DNA of 64,000 bases from Watersipora subatra (Eukaryota; Bryozoa; Gymnolaemata; Cheilostomatida; Watersiporidae). This document shows, piece by piece, positions 24,021 to 39,000 of this stretch; within the stretch, counting starts at the first letter, position 1; every line of letters begins with the position of its first letter. The position numbers and the translations under genes are program-made. The notes beneath the pieces are model-generated. The model did no database searches. It saw only the letters and a program-made list of their open reading frames with translations, and was not told the origin of the DNA. Location of the stretch: the NCBI RefSeq assembly GCF_963576615.1, contig NC_088716.1, positions 7,927,446 to 7,991,445 of the forward strand, in the 5' to 3' direction.

Positions 24021-26967
24021 GCTATCATGGATTTTTGGTAAGGCATATGAATCTTCATATGTTACTGGTTTTAGCTTCCTATAGGAGTTGTCGTTGTTTT
24101 CACAAGTACCCCAGAAGAGTTCCTTGTTTTGTCAGCCTGTTAATCAGTTTCTGTTGCAATAAACATTTAGCTTTTATTCAACTTTTTGATCTTTTCTATG
24201 CTTAGCCTCTCAAGTGCCTGTTTAACAGGCTAATTGACTGATAGAGTTGGAATTTAATGTTCTACAAGCTCTTTTGATTCGGAGTCATTTTTTCTGGTAA
24301 ATATCTTGGAGTGCTTAACAATGAGTTACCTGATCACCTTTTGTTGATTGGCTTCTGTGCAGTTGATCACGGTCAGCCTGAATAAAATATACACATTTGT
24401 GGAAGGTTTTGTGACTAAATGGCAAAAATGGGTTGGATTTGGAAGATTTTAGCATCTGACTTTTTATATAGGACCTTGATGATAGTCTGGTATTCTTCAA
24501 TGCTGCCAAATAATCCTATGTTGTTGCCTTGAAAAAATTAAACTAATGCCGATAAGTTGTTGATCGGTCTTGTTATGAGGTCTTTGTTTTCACGAGCTCG
24601 TACGAATGTGGAGACCCTTCTTAGTTCTGGGCATAGTCACCGTTGCTGTGCATAGCAACTTATTTTTAGGCACCTGTTCTCTTTAGACTAAATTGATGTT
24701 GTGGATTAGATGGATATTGGCTTTGTTACCCATACCTTTGAGCAGTAGTTTTTGCCATGCATGTCAAAGTTACTGAGCAACATGTTAGTAACTCTCATTA
24801 GCTATCAGTCAGCATACTGTTTGACTCAAGTTTTTTGAGATTTTTGAGAACATTGACCTTAAAATGTTTTTTGTAAGATCTAGTCTGTGATGCGATAAGT
24901 CACTCAAATGTTTACATAGTAATTTCTTGCCGTTCTTGCTACTGGTACAGCTTTGACCAATTGACCCTGATGTGTGATATGCAACGTATTAAGGTACCGA
25001 TAGTGTTCTCCACGTTGGTTTGATCTGATACCAAACGGGTTGGGTTGCTTGCTCTGCTATTGTGTTTCACATTTTCTATGATGTGGTGTCTTTGGTGTGT
25101 AGTTTGCTATTTTCTTCTAAGCAATGCTCGTGTCTACCGCTACTCTACACAGTTGCATTCTCAGCACTGCCACACATAAAGTAAACAAACAAAGCGCTAG
25201 CTAATAGTTTTTCAGCAAATTAGCAGTTGTCCACTCTTGACAATCATCAAGTCATAAAAATATAATGCTCTCAATCAAAGAACAAATAAGCTATTTTATG
25301 CCGGGTTTGTATAAGCAAAAATAGCTAAATATATATCAGTAAAAAGGGGAGTAGATAGCCACATGGGGCAGAATTTTGATGAGGCTAATTTTTAGGCTTG
25401 TGTTGAGTCTTAGACTAGTTTTTAATAATTTACTAACAGTTAAACATTTATTTTGATGCTGAATCTAATGCTCTTTCTTAACTGCACTTTTTATACACAA
25501 TTTCATTTAATTAATTCATATTTCCTATAAACCATTGCCATACTCAGTAAAAAAAACAAGTAATGAATAATCGAGATATATTGCCAGTTATTATTTTTTA
25601 TTAGCTTTACACTACAAAACAATTTATTGTTCAACTCAACTTTCTTTTGCTCCTTTTGATTATTGCTTTCTTCCACCTCCACAAATAATACTTTGACTTA
25701 AATACTTTTCTGCATGCTCTTGTACGCACTTAATGACTGTTCTAGTTTTCTATGTTGGGTTTTTGTTACAATCTTGTTTGGCTATAGTCCTCATAAGTTT
25801 CATTTTTATTTTCTTTTGGAGTTGCCTACTACAGTCTACTGCCTTTATGCAATATGTTTAATTATTAATATTTCATTAAATTGTTTATATTTTGTTAACT
25901 AGCTACATGTAATTTGCAACTAATGTAGATGGCTCCCTTAAATTTTGTTAAATTGAGGTGATCTTTCAACAAGGACAACTCTGAACAGTCTATACCAGTT
26001 GAGTTGACACGGTTCAATAAATTTAGTTTAGAAGTCTTAAAGGGTTTCTGTTAAAGTCACTACAAAACAAAATTCTTTCATATCATGAAACACTATGCAA
26101 TAGCTGTTGTACGTATCACTGCTTTTAAACAAATCATTTTCATTCTATTATATTTCCTCTTAATAATTATGTATCTAATTGTATCTAATAAGCATCAGTT
26201 TCTTTTAAAATTCAGTGAATAGAGACAATAGTTTAAAAGAAATGCTCAACTGCTTGCTCACCCTCTGTCGAATATATGTAAATATAGTAACATTGTGGCC
26301 TTGAACTTAGTTGGTAACTTACCTTTGCAGTTCATACCATGGATAAGAGGCTACTTTTAATTAGGGTACCACATTTCATAATTGGTGCAGCGCAACTCAT
26401 TGAAAATAACCATACATTCATTAGTCCAATACCATAAACTTAATAAACGCAAACCCTATTTTAGCCTCCAGCTTTCTTATTAGTGTTAGATTTTCTTTTA
26501 GCAACAGACACAATAGGCTCAACCCTCTGAATAAAGTTTATTGCTATTGCCGCTGACGTGGTACATTGACCCTTAGCCACTGTTCAATCAGTTTGGAAGT
26601 AAATTATAGCAGATTTATGCAGCAGCATCCATGGTTTAAGTCGTGCTTTAAAATAGTTTCGCGTTTACGGCGCTGTAGAGCCCTGCTTAGTCAATCATTA
26701 AAGAGTTAAGTGAGAGCGAAGTTTCATCAACATGTTTTCATAAAAAATAACCAAAGAATGCAGCTATTCTTTATGTTAACTAAATCAAACAAAGGATGAA
26801 ATTGATGCTGCGCTAATCTTTGTTCCACATTGTTTGCTCCTGTTTTTGAAATCAATCAAAGGGAATCTGAACTCACTAAGAATGAAAGCACTTCATCCAC
26901 CTGAAGTGCTGACAATCTTAAGCACGGTTCACTTAGCTAGTTATAGTTAAAATTGCTGGGCATCAAG
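24021..26967. other. Upstream region of gene 2: possible LINE 5' remnant, then no gene
   Basis: The first part (to about 24650) may be the endonuclease end of the LINE remnant, but no block is convincing. The rest is AT-rich without a clear frame. A small hairpin, GCACTTCA...TGAAGTGC, is at 26887-26910. The promoter of gene 2 must lie here or in an unseen 5' exon; I saw no clear TATA box close to 26968. Confidence 0.4.
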
Positions 26968-27025
26968 ATGAAGGCTTTTATAATCCTGGCAGTTTTACTC
27001 AAGCTAAACACTCTTTATATTGAAG
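26968..27025 (+). CDS. Exon 1: signal peptide of gene 2
   Basis: ATG at 26968 opens MKAFIILAVLLKLNTLYIEG: Lys followed by a hydrophobic core, as expected of a secretory signal. The donor is GTAAGC at 27026. The exon ends in phase 1, matching the lectin exon at 27782. No longer upstream frame was needed. Confidence 0.8.
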
Positions 27026-30000
27026 GTAAGCAGTCAGAGTTTCAGTAAGTTATAAAAAATCAGTATTTCTATGAATGCATTGCAATAAACATAATAATAG
27101 GTGAGGTTGATGCAATATTAGTTGTGCTCTGAAAATATTAGACAGGAAGTTTCTTTACTTGTCAATTGTAAGCAGGCTACACCAATCAGATGTATGAAAA
27201 CTTACCAAACATTTAATGTAGTTTAAGCATTATCTCATTGGGTTTCTCTAAACTGGGAAGTTATAAGGAGCTTTTTATAATTTAATTTGCTAACTAAATA
27301 CATTATTTTCAAATATTATTAGTAAAAAAAATTTGCATAATTTTCTTGTGTTTCTCTAAACTGTGTGGTTATTACCAAAGTTTTTAAAGTGTAACATAAA
27401 GAGTCTATTTACCTCTTTGGTCAGAAAAGAGGTAGAGTTCTTCAGTTTCTGAATTCTTATTTCGCCAAATTACATTCGATTAATCTGATATTGGTAGTTT
27501 TCATGAATTTCCCATAGCATAATTTTTATCCATTTGAATGTGTAATATAATTTCCGTAGAATTGATTGAAATTTAACACTAACATGATCATATAAAATCA
27601 CTTCCATGATAGAAAAACCATGATATTTGCTCTGACACTAATAAATTTAGTATAATCTTCTACTCTTTGTATTTCATTTAGATAAGATTGCTCTGATCAC
27701 TTGGACAACTGTTGTAGTTAGTTCATACAGTGGTGGTAATCTTCAAGTATTTGGCAAGTTATAATCACACATTTATTACAGGCAAAGTCAACCTAGCAGC
27801 AGGAAATATAGCGAGTCAGAGTGGGACAATTGAAGCTTATTCAGCTGACAAAGCTGTGAATGGAGCAACAAATGATTTCTCACACACAACACAAAACCAA
27901 GAAGTAAACTGGTGGACAGTGGATCTTGGTGCAAAGTACAGCATTGGTGGAATAAGGATCTTCAACAGAGATGGATTTTGTGAGAAAATCTAGATTCATG
28001 ATTTCCTTATTGAATGTTTATGAATGTTAATTTCAGCGGTTTAGCTACTTTTTTGTTTGATTGGTTTCGTTGAAATCTCAAAAGTTCACTTAAAAGCGTT
28101 TGGATAGAAATTTATCCCTCACTAAAATTCACCAGCTGTCTGAGACACAGACGTCATCCTAATAACAAATTTTTTTGCTCCAATTAATTTCAAACAGGTA
28201 CTGTCCAGCAAGCATAGAACACAAGATGTATCATTGAAAGCATACAAGATCAAACTTTAAACATACAGTTATATGCCAGATGACGTGAGTTGAATCTTAT
28301 GATATTGTTACAGATGAGCGGTTAGAGAAAGTTAGTGTTCTAACCTCTAACAATACTAACCCATCAGATCCATCTCTGTCATCTAATGACTGGACTAGAA
28401 TCAACTACAGAGAGCCATCATATCCTGCTAATTTGACTCACAACTTTGATCCTCCAGTAGAAGGACAACATGTCGCTATACTCAACACTCATGAGAAAGC
28501 TTTAGCACTGGCAGAAGTTGAAGTATATGGTATTGTTTTTCTCTACATTTAAATTGTGCGTACTGCCATTTGCTGTCATGTTTTTGTCCAGTACTTGTGT
28601 CATAACATAAATCTGTATTGTGGGTACAGCTTATATAAATTGTTGATGAACTGTTCACATTATTCTTACTACATGAATATAGTGATGTTTGTATTTAATT
28701 TTTTTAATTTTTTGCATGACTCGTAAACCAGTGCCATCATCTTCATCCTGCTTTAGCTAATATTACAGCTTACACTCATTAGTCATTGTTAATGGTATTA
28801 GTAGAAACCCATCTATACAATTGCTATTTCAGATTAGTTTTGAACAACATAAATTGTTTCACTCATTTCATAATGCTTCAAATCTATTATTTGAAGCCTA
28901 CCTACATTAAATTTATATGAAGTTGTTTTACAACATTTACTTCATGGCTTAAATACTTAAATACTTATGTTTTTATTTAGAGAAATGCTGTCTGATTTAT
29001 GCAAATCTGGCAATACTATTTCATGTGTGCCAAATAGTCAACACTGATGATGTGTTTAAGCTAACGAGTAATAAGTAAAACTTGTTAAGAAACAATGGGT
29101 AGTCATAATGTGGCCACTTGTACATCTTTAAATTGAGCTTAAATGATGGTCATGTGAACTATGTGTCAAAAGAAGTAAGCAATATTATACTCAGCTAAGT
29201 TACGGCTAGATTGGAACAGGTTTAAAGTAAGATCCACAGCTTTAGTTGGGTCTCATTCAAAAGTATTTTATTTTGTAGCGACACCTTGTTTCAAAACTTT
29301 TTTCCATTAACAAGATCTTTAGGAGTACCCAAATATTTCAAAAAATTGATTAATAATTAAAGAGAAATTGTTATGCTCGTCAGCATACATGTACATTATA
29401 GCATATATAATACACTTTTTTTTTATTTCAGGGTAAACACTTTCAGTGGTAGCCACTAATTAAGAAAAGTGGTTTTCTACTAGTTTTCAATATAATAGTA
29501 AAGCTGAAATAACAAAATGAATAAACTATCTATTTTAAATAGATTTTAGTCTATACCTACCACAGCTTATACTTGTACTATACTTACCTACCAGCGAGTA
29601 AGTAAGCAGGCTGTGTGATAGTTGAAACTAAAAATATGTGTTCTGAAAACTTTTATTAAGGTGGATAATTATATTTTAAAACATTTTCATGATTTTAGAT
29701 TAAGATTTCCTCTTTAAAAATTAAGATAAATCTTTCACTGCTGATTTTTTCCAATGTGAAATTTATTGTTTGTGAAATCCTGCCATAAAACATTTTTTGG
29801 AGCGACATAAAATTATTTAACGTAAATCAATTGTTTTGTATGTAACTTGCTTCCTGACCTTAACATATTATGGTAGAAAAAAGTGTATCCTTATTCTTTA
29901 CAAAAAGGCTGGTGAATAAATTCCAATTAACACTTTTGTTTTGGTAAGCACTAAAATCATCAATACATTTTTTTGTTGAAGAACTTTTATTTGCCATTAA

Positions 30001-33000
30001 GTAATCTTTAATAAGATTATTTCTAGATTCTCTGTAAAACCTGCAATTGAGCGCCATCTCTATTTGACCATCCCTTTGAGAGAAAGGTTTAAAACTGGAC
30101 CAATACCCTTATTTAAACGGTGCCAGAATTTGTCCGCCACTTGGACAATCTTTGATTTTTATGAATCCATAATATTAAGCGATTAGTAGCAAAATGTCCA
30201 CCAAATCATATTAATAATTAATTGTTTACATTGATAACAATAAAGTATCTTGTTTTCCGAGTGCAAAGCTTGTGAATTTTTTCGCTCTAACATAAAAAGC
30301 AACGCCATATAAGTAGTCAATAACTCTTTCAGGTTAGTAGTAGTTTCTTTTTTGATGCAGTCTTGATACGTTGAAGGATTTGCATATAAAAATTAAATCA
30401 GGATGGTAGATAAATGACTAGTTTTAGGCAAAATGTTACGTTTCGCCACCACGATTTTTGTTCCCTAAAATCAACCTTTAGCAAACAAAAGTGAGCAACT
30501 TTTGCTCGCTAAAGTTGAGCTAGTGAAATTTTTGCTCATATAAAAATGGTTTAGATAGTAATATCAACTACATGTACTTCAGCAGTGCCGTAAAAAAAAG
30601 TTGGCACCACATGATGTTGTGCAAGGTATGGGACAACCAAAAAATGTTCATTACATCAAAAGTAACAATCAGAATGTAACTTCGAACAAGCGATGCAAGT
30701 GATTTGGTTTTAAAAACTTGGGTTCTTTTGTTTTTGCATGTAATATGAAAGTGATTTGTTTATGTCATTGATTCATGAATATATATTTGTAGCATTTGAT
30801 GGTTTACCATAATATGGTTCAGCCTCAGGATCGTATTATGATATAAAAAGTATATCATTATTATTTATGAAAAGGATGGTGACTTATTTGCAGTCAGAAC
30901 TTTTTTGCTTTGGTGAGAACTAAATTTGTCAATGAAACTGTTTGGTCAAATAACTTAGGAATTACCAATAAGCAATATCCAATTAGATTATTTAAGAATT
31001 TTATCTTCTGATGTATTTAGACTACAACTATGTGACTGGGAGCACTGTTGATCAATCAAGTTATAGACCATTGTATCCTGCATCACATGCAATAGACGGA
31101 AACCTGAGTACATTTTCTTCAACATTGAAACAAACAAATAGCTGGTGGAGAGTAAACTTGGTAAGACAAATCCTATTTAGAGCAGTGAAAATACTGGTGA
31201 GAGATGGTCGGTGTACAGTGAATGGCTCTCCAGCTAGTTGCTGTAAGTATAAAATGGTTTGTATGACGTCTAAAGTATTTAAAGCTAAAGAGTTTTTGCT
31301 AAAGATGATGAGTTCAAAGTGGATGACACTAATAACTATGACTGTCAGTATAAATATTGTGTACAAAAGAGTCAGTTAAATGATCATGAAGATTTTGTAA
31401 GTAAATGCAGTTGTATTGCACACAATTTGACACTAAATATTTGTAGGTCTCTGTGTCATGTGAAACTATACAGTTAATCTATGAACAAAAAAATTCTTCG
31501 CGCATTTTGAAAAAAATTACACCAAAGCTTTTTTTTAATATTAAATTGAGTACAATAGTACAAATTGAGCTTTAAAAATTTATAATGGTTTTTTCAATCC
31601 GAACAAAATATTTAAAAGTACTGTGTAAATTAAAGTATAGCTTGTCATGTAACATGTTGAAGTCTAAACATGTAATGGTACTTCACGACTAAAAACATGA
31701 CTACTCATACTTACATGTAGGTCTTTTAAGCCAAAGCTTCAAGCAAACTTTGTTAGTGAATTGCCCAACAAAGATTTCTTACAAATACTGACTGTGGTAA
31801 TAACATCAGTAAATTGTTTCTATTGGCTGCTCATTCTGTTAACAAAACCCATGCATCAGCTTACGTCAAAAGCCATGGCTACATATTTACAAACAATACT
31901 TTTTAAAAAGGCAGCTAAAATTTGGTAGCAGAGCTTGGTGTCATGTTTCGAAACACATTGATACAAAAGATTTGAATATTTTTTCTGGAATATCGTTGTT
32001 AGGGGGAAACAGTTCTGCTAACGCAAATTTTACTTTTTCAGTGCAACAATATCGTGTAAGACTACAAATAAATGGTCTTTTTTTAGAAATAGATAGAAAT
32101 GTTGAAAGATAGATATGGTAGATGGATATGATAGAAGTATATGCTTGATAGATACATAAAAAGACAGATACAGGGGATTAATATGCTACAGTAATACCAT
32201 AGATAAGATATATGTATATATATATACAATATCATAACTTAATAGATGCCAAATACCGATATATAAATCTAAGTCTTATTTTCACACCTTATGTATTTTG
32301 CAGCCACAGAGCTCAAGAAAGTCTATTTTTTGACTAACCCAACAAACACAAGTTCTCAACCGATGACAAATGGCAGTGAAAACTGGAAGATCTGTTCATA
32401 CAGTGAGACATCCCTAGGAGATGAGTATACCAGACCATGTGACAGAGACCCATCCTATCCTCTCACTATACAGTTCAGTATCTTCAGTACAGCTTACACT
32501 AAAATAGAGCTGATAGAAGTAGAAGTGTATGGACATGGTTAGTATCAACTGCATCTTAGATGTGATTTACTACCAGAAGTTTAGAAATATTTGTTCCTAA
32601 GAAGCTCTGCAAAGATTTACCAGTGTTTGTTTGTTTTCAATCAGTTTAGTGATGGTTTTGTGATTGTAAATAATTATGCAAAATGATAAGTTTAAAGATT
32701 AGCTGCATTTGGCAACATATTGTATGATTCACAGTGAACTGGTTATGCTGCATTTAATAGTCTGAAAAACTGATAACAAATAAATATTACTGTATAACTA
32801 ACCAATAAATTAATGCCCTTTAATATAAACCTTTTTACAAAAGATTTGCTGGAAGTAAAGCAGGTATGTATAGTTTACACTTTGTATCATATAAACTTTT
32901 TAATATCAGATGGAAGATCAACTTGGTAAAAGTTCTCAAATTTGATACGAATTATAAAATTTGTATAGCCTGCCTTAAAAATGTTGTTTTCTTAATTGTA

Positions 33001-36000
33001 ACATTTGGAAGAGAAACTCATGTAGGAGGCTATCTCCATTATTTATACTGTCATATCCAAACATATAAATGCCCCAACATACAAATGCCTCAACACGGGA
33101 AAAAATTGACGATATAAAAAGCATTGCTAGCAAGTTTTTTCTTGAGAAATTATGAACATTTGAGCGTAACTATATCTCGTTTTTGTTGCCCACTATATGG
33201 AAAAAATTGTGAGGACTGTTTTTAAAAACTGCATTATTTAGTCTTATTCCTCACATCAATTGGAAAAAGATTTTGAGATAATTGCTAAAAGTCCTATTAA
33301 AAGCAAGGCAAAAAGTGCCAATCCAAACTTGGGATAATAAAAAATCAGTATGACCAAGTAAATAAAGCTTAGTAGGATACTGAAGTTCAGTTTTATGGGT
33401 GCGCTTAGTTAGCTAAAATCATTGAAGTTAAATTCAAAGTTTCTGTTGCATAGCACCCTAAAATTTTAGTCTACGAAAAAATGCTGCTGGTGGGTCTCTC
33501 TCAGACTGCCATTAGCTACTATGTCTACTATTATACTATTTTACATAATATGTTTTAGTTCAATTGCTAACTTCTAACAACTAAATGAGTATTTATAAAC
33601 TTTGTAGATGTAGCTACTAATTTACAATCGCTAAAAATGTTTTCAACAGTGGTATCCTGTTTTATGTAGTTTTTTCATAGAATGTTTACATATTAATTTG
33701 TATTTAGTTTTGGTATGCTAGAAATAGTGCCTCTAAACATGAGTAAATTGACATGAGTTTAATCCCAGAACTCTTCAAGCTTGTTTTTCAAGTATGACTG
33801 TATACTAGTACTAACGCAGCCTAGTGTGCTGTGAGAGATTGGCATGAATGCTTTTAAAACACAAAGACTAAGTAGCTGGTCATTTATTCGACTACCTACA
33901 AGTAGTCATATAATTTTGATGTTACATTGTCTGGCTACCTTCTCTAATGTCAAAAGTGGAGTCTGATCAAAATAATTTTTTATCCTACATCTAAACCTTG
34001 AACTTAAACAAATGAATGGATAGATATACACCACTCTTAGTATGGCAAATTTCTGTATTGGTTTTATTCGATGGTAGAAATATCCAATATTGTGTAAGGC
34101 TTCTTAGCAACTTAGATTTTGCTCTCTGGAAACTTTAGAATACATTCTTCAATAGTAAACTCGGTTCAAGCTGACTAAAGTACTGAACGTTGTTACCTAA
34201 TACGCTAGTCTTAACAACACATTATTTTTATTGTATACTTATAGGTAGAACTGCATCTAGCAAAGTAAAATTGAGTTAGGGGTAGTCTGTATTGAGATAT
34301 TTACCAATGTACATATAAAGAACTTTCATGTGAACTGCAATTTTACTATCAAAATGTGAGTATCAAAACCAAAGCAAAAGTGGCATGAGTTTTGGTTTTT
34401 TTTCTTCATAGGCAATTTCTATGTCGCAATAGACTACTCTTCAAGTATCTTGGCTACAATGTACTAATTTTGTGTTGAAATTGGAACAAATTGTTAACTG
34501 TATGTTTAAAATATTCCATCTTGTTATGATGATTTTATTCAAACGATTTTCCGGCTACTTTATTGCGACTCTTGCGGAAAAGTAAAACAGCAGAGTAACT
34601 CAATAATAGTAGTTGGTTTCTAACAATAAGGATTTGATACCACGTTTAATTGGTATTAAATACTCAAGCCGCTTTGCATCAAATGAATACACATTCAAAG
34701 AAAAACTAGTGGAATATTCATCAACAGTTATCTTTCTTGTTGTACTTCAACATAAGAGTGTCCAAACATATGATAATAGTAGTTGATTTTTAAAACGAAG
34801 AGTTTGAGTTGGTATTAAACACTCAATGGAATGTTTATCAACAGTTAATTTTCTAGTCCTACTGCAACGTAAGAGTGCCCCAATATATAATAGTAGTTAA
34901 TTTTTAAAATTAAGGATTTGAAAACACATTAATGTTGTATCAAATGCTCAAGTCATTTTGTGTCACATGAATACATAATAAAGAACAACCTGTGGCATTT
35001 TCAACAACCATTAAATTTTTTGTTGTACCTTTTATTGAAACGATGCTCTATACTAATAGCTGATCAAGCTAAGTTTTTTATCTTATTGCGTTCACCATTC
35101 ATAACATTCAGCTAGCATGACTCAATACTTTTACTATCTGTTTTTTTCATATATGAAACTTTGTCACAAAATTAAAACTTGTGTTTGAAGCTATCTGTAT
35201 AAAAATACAACTGACTGATTGATTGATCAATTGATCTATTAATTGATAGATTTATTATCTAAAAAATCCACATCCGAAGTATAATTTTAATCTCAAAGTT
35301 TGAGGTTCTTGCACTTTCTGAAATAAACGGCATAATTACAAAACAAATATTGTTGTTTTTTGAAATTCCAAGTTAAAAAACATACTTGAAGGTGTTTCAA
35401 GCGTTCCAGTCATCTTTTTTGACGGGAATTCCAATACTAAAAGTTGCTAGCATCATGTTAACCAAAAGTGACCCACTCTACTTATTCTCTGCTGAAATGC
35501 TTTAATGTGATGTTTATTAAACAAACTGACCGGTTATCTAATAATATTCAAAAAGCAAAAAGATAATTATTTAATCAAGCTTAACAGCAGAGTAAAACAA
35601 ATAGGAATGTTTAACAACAGTCTCTGCTTTGGACTGTAAGTTTTTCGTTTATACATTCTAAAAGTACCAATATATTTTTCTATAAACATGGTCTTGTCAT
35701 GTTCAAGTACTCAATTTATCATACTTTTGAAAAAAATTAGGAAAATATAGCTACTTTAATTAAAATATGTAAGTTCATTTAAAAACTAATATATATTAGC
35801 AACTTTATTATTACTTTTTATTGGTATTCCACAGAACTTCCTCAGCTCATTGCTGATATTGAAGTTCAAGCAGATGAAGTAACTACCAACTCAATAACCA
35901 TATCATTCATACAGTGGAATCAGCTCATGGTAGGAGGTCTGCCACCTGCTGAGTAAGTTTTAACTAATTTAATACGCCTATAAAAAGAATTCAACTTTAT

Positions 36001-39000
36001 CAATTTGTTTAGATATGACTTGATCTAATTCTGTTTGATAATTTAACAAGCAAAAAGGTGCAGCTAAAGTTAATATACACATTATAATGGCTGGTCTGTC
36101 CAAACAGTTTAGGGTGTTTATAATATAGTTATACATTATGAATAATTTAGGTTAATTTCTGATTTTAATTAATTCATGAAAAAATTGGCACAGTTTCAGG
36201 TGCAAAGTGTTTTACAGTATCTGAAACACATGAAGATTGAGAAAAAAAATATGTGAATTGACACAATAACCGCTTTGACAACTACATTTGAAATATCCTG
36301 CTACAACAATTCAACACCAAATTGAAACTAGCTACCGTTTAATGTGGTAAATATTTTGGAATTTTGCGAGATGAATAATTTAGTAATCCCAGATGCTAAG
36401 CAATTATTGTATAACACTTTTCTGTAGGTACAGAATTGTATCAAGTAATAATATCAGCTCACAAACTGTTCAACATGATCCAGCTTCTCCAAGACTGACA
36501 GTAGAGATTACCAAACTAGATTCTGGGAAGTTATACGGTTTTACCATCTTTTGTTTAGTACAAGGCTTCAAGTGTCTTGGAGAATCATATCCAGAAGCGA
36601 TATCTACAGAGTGTGATGGTAACACTATTGTTGGTTATATATGTGTTTAAATATTATTGAGGTCAATTGTGTTGAAAACAGATCACCTTTAACTCATCAA
36701 CAACTTTTGCCCTACTATTTGCTATTTACCTTAAGCCATGACAATTGAAACTGTTGAGATCTGAATATGTATACTAAAACTCACTAAGCTTTTTATGATT
36801 AATCATTAAATCTATGAAAATTGTTGCATCAACAAAGCAAAGACCTTGGCCCCTACATAAAGTATCGAAACCTTCTAGAATGAAGCAAAACACTAAACTA
36901 AATGTTCATTTCTACAGAAGTTATTTGTGAGCATATTCTTGTTATGTTTCAAAAAACTTTGTCTACAAATACATAATCACAATACAAAGTTTTTAGAGGA
37001 AAATTCCAACAGGGTTATTTTAGCAGGATGCAAGATGGTTAAACAATTTTTCTCACAATTTTGAAAACAACTTTTTCTTTTTCTGCCATCAGTTTTTGCC
37101 ATCAGAAAATTAATTAACAGTATAATTTCTACAAAAAATTTCAAAACAGTGGCCTCTAATAAGTTTTTAGAAACTGTAAAAGTACTCTGTAATTAGAGTT
37201 AATATTTTGCTTTTAGTGTGAATCTACTGGAGTTTAGAATTTATTAAATAAAATAAGGAATTTTTAAACTGCAAGAATAATTGAGATCTAATCAAGCTCT
37301 AATAAATTAGTTAGTGAATGATTTGACAGCCTAAAACTGAGTATTATAAATTAATATAATTGACCTGCTTCATAATTATAAATTAAGTCACTTAAATAAT
37401 GTGGCCATAAACTAATGGTGGTCAGAATGATACGTTTGTACGATGGTTCGTTTCTAAATCTTGAACAATATTTTTATTTAAATGAAAAAAAGATGCTAAA
37501 TGTTGTCGTTTTCGTAGAGCAATGTCAATAGATCATTAGTAAAACTGTAGATAAGTTAGTCTTACACCTACACAACTTTGACATATTTTTCACCAAACTG
37601 AATTTTAACTCATCCATCTTATTTACAATCTTCAGTTCCAGACATGCCTGGTCCAATCACCTTTACATCTGATAAACTCCAGCAAAACGGTCGACAAAGA
37701 TGGAAATACACTGTGATCTGGGAGGTAAGAGAGTGTCCAAAAATACAAATATATGTAAGGTCAAACTATATCACGGTTCTACTAAATGATGTTTTCTAAA
37801 ATTCATCATTTTTTGTCAAATATGCTGAAAATTCCTCCATTTTTCCCTTATACATTATTTTTGTAAGGGATGCAATCAATAAAACAAATATGTTACATGT
37901 AAACCATTTTATTCAAAGCGGTTTAATAAAATACATCTGCTTTTACCATATAGTCTGTACAGTAAACGCTCTTACAAGGTATGTAATATGTTTAAAAAAT
38001 GTATATGATTTAATGATTTCAAATTATACAAATGTCAGAGCACATGTTCTATGCTAAAAATAATCCAAACTCACCCCTTCAGAGTCTCAAAGAAAAAACC
38101 TTAAACTAGCTTTTTAGTTTAATGATTGCACGGTGTTAATATTTGTTAATATATGAGTGACGGTGTTAATATTTGTTAATATATGAGTGACGGTGTTAAT
38201 ATTTGTTTGCATTGATAACTTTTCTTTCTTTTCTAATCATTTTCACTTGATTTAGGATTTACGATTACACTAATTTATTTTAAGTTAATAAAAACGCACA
38301 CCTTCAATGTCAATTAAATTGATAGGTTCCGATTTTTAAACAGAAAGGTAACAAACAGCAGAAGAAAAAGTATTGTGCGTGTCTAAAATGCTGTGAAACA
38401 AATTATATACTAACTAACCTAAGAACGGTGCTCGTTTGTTTTTCTACAGTAGGTCAAAATTGGAAGTTAGGATAAAATATTGATTGTAAAGAGAATACAA
38501 ATAGTGCTGTTCAAATTCGTAGAGCAACATTCAAACACCTGCAACATTTAAACAGTCAACCACCCTTAGGCATTTCTAAACAATTTCTCAGCTATGTACT
38601 TAGGCAGAGACACCTGACAATCTCTCATGGCATGCTAAACTGCGAGGGTGCCAGTACATACAAGAGAAATGCCCCTGTACATTGTTTTCTCTTCCAACTC
38701 TGGTAAAAATAAAAAAGAAATTTATGGGTCTATAGGACTTTCCGCTATTTAAATAGAATTTAACCTTTTGGCAGGGGGAACGACCAAAATGTTGTTTATC
38801 GGTTGCGTGGGAAAATGACATTTATGTCTCTTTTGGTAGACGTTTATAAAGTTGTTACCTAGTAACATTAAACAAAATATATGAACTTTACTATAGTTTA
38901 AATATCATTTACAAGATAGTACTCGATGATTTACAACATGACACGATTATCTGAGAGGTGTTGCTTTGTGGTAATAGCTAAACAAATCGCGCCTCCTTGG

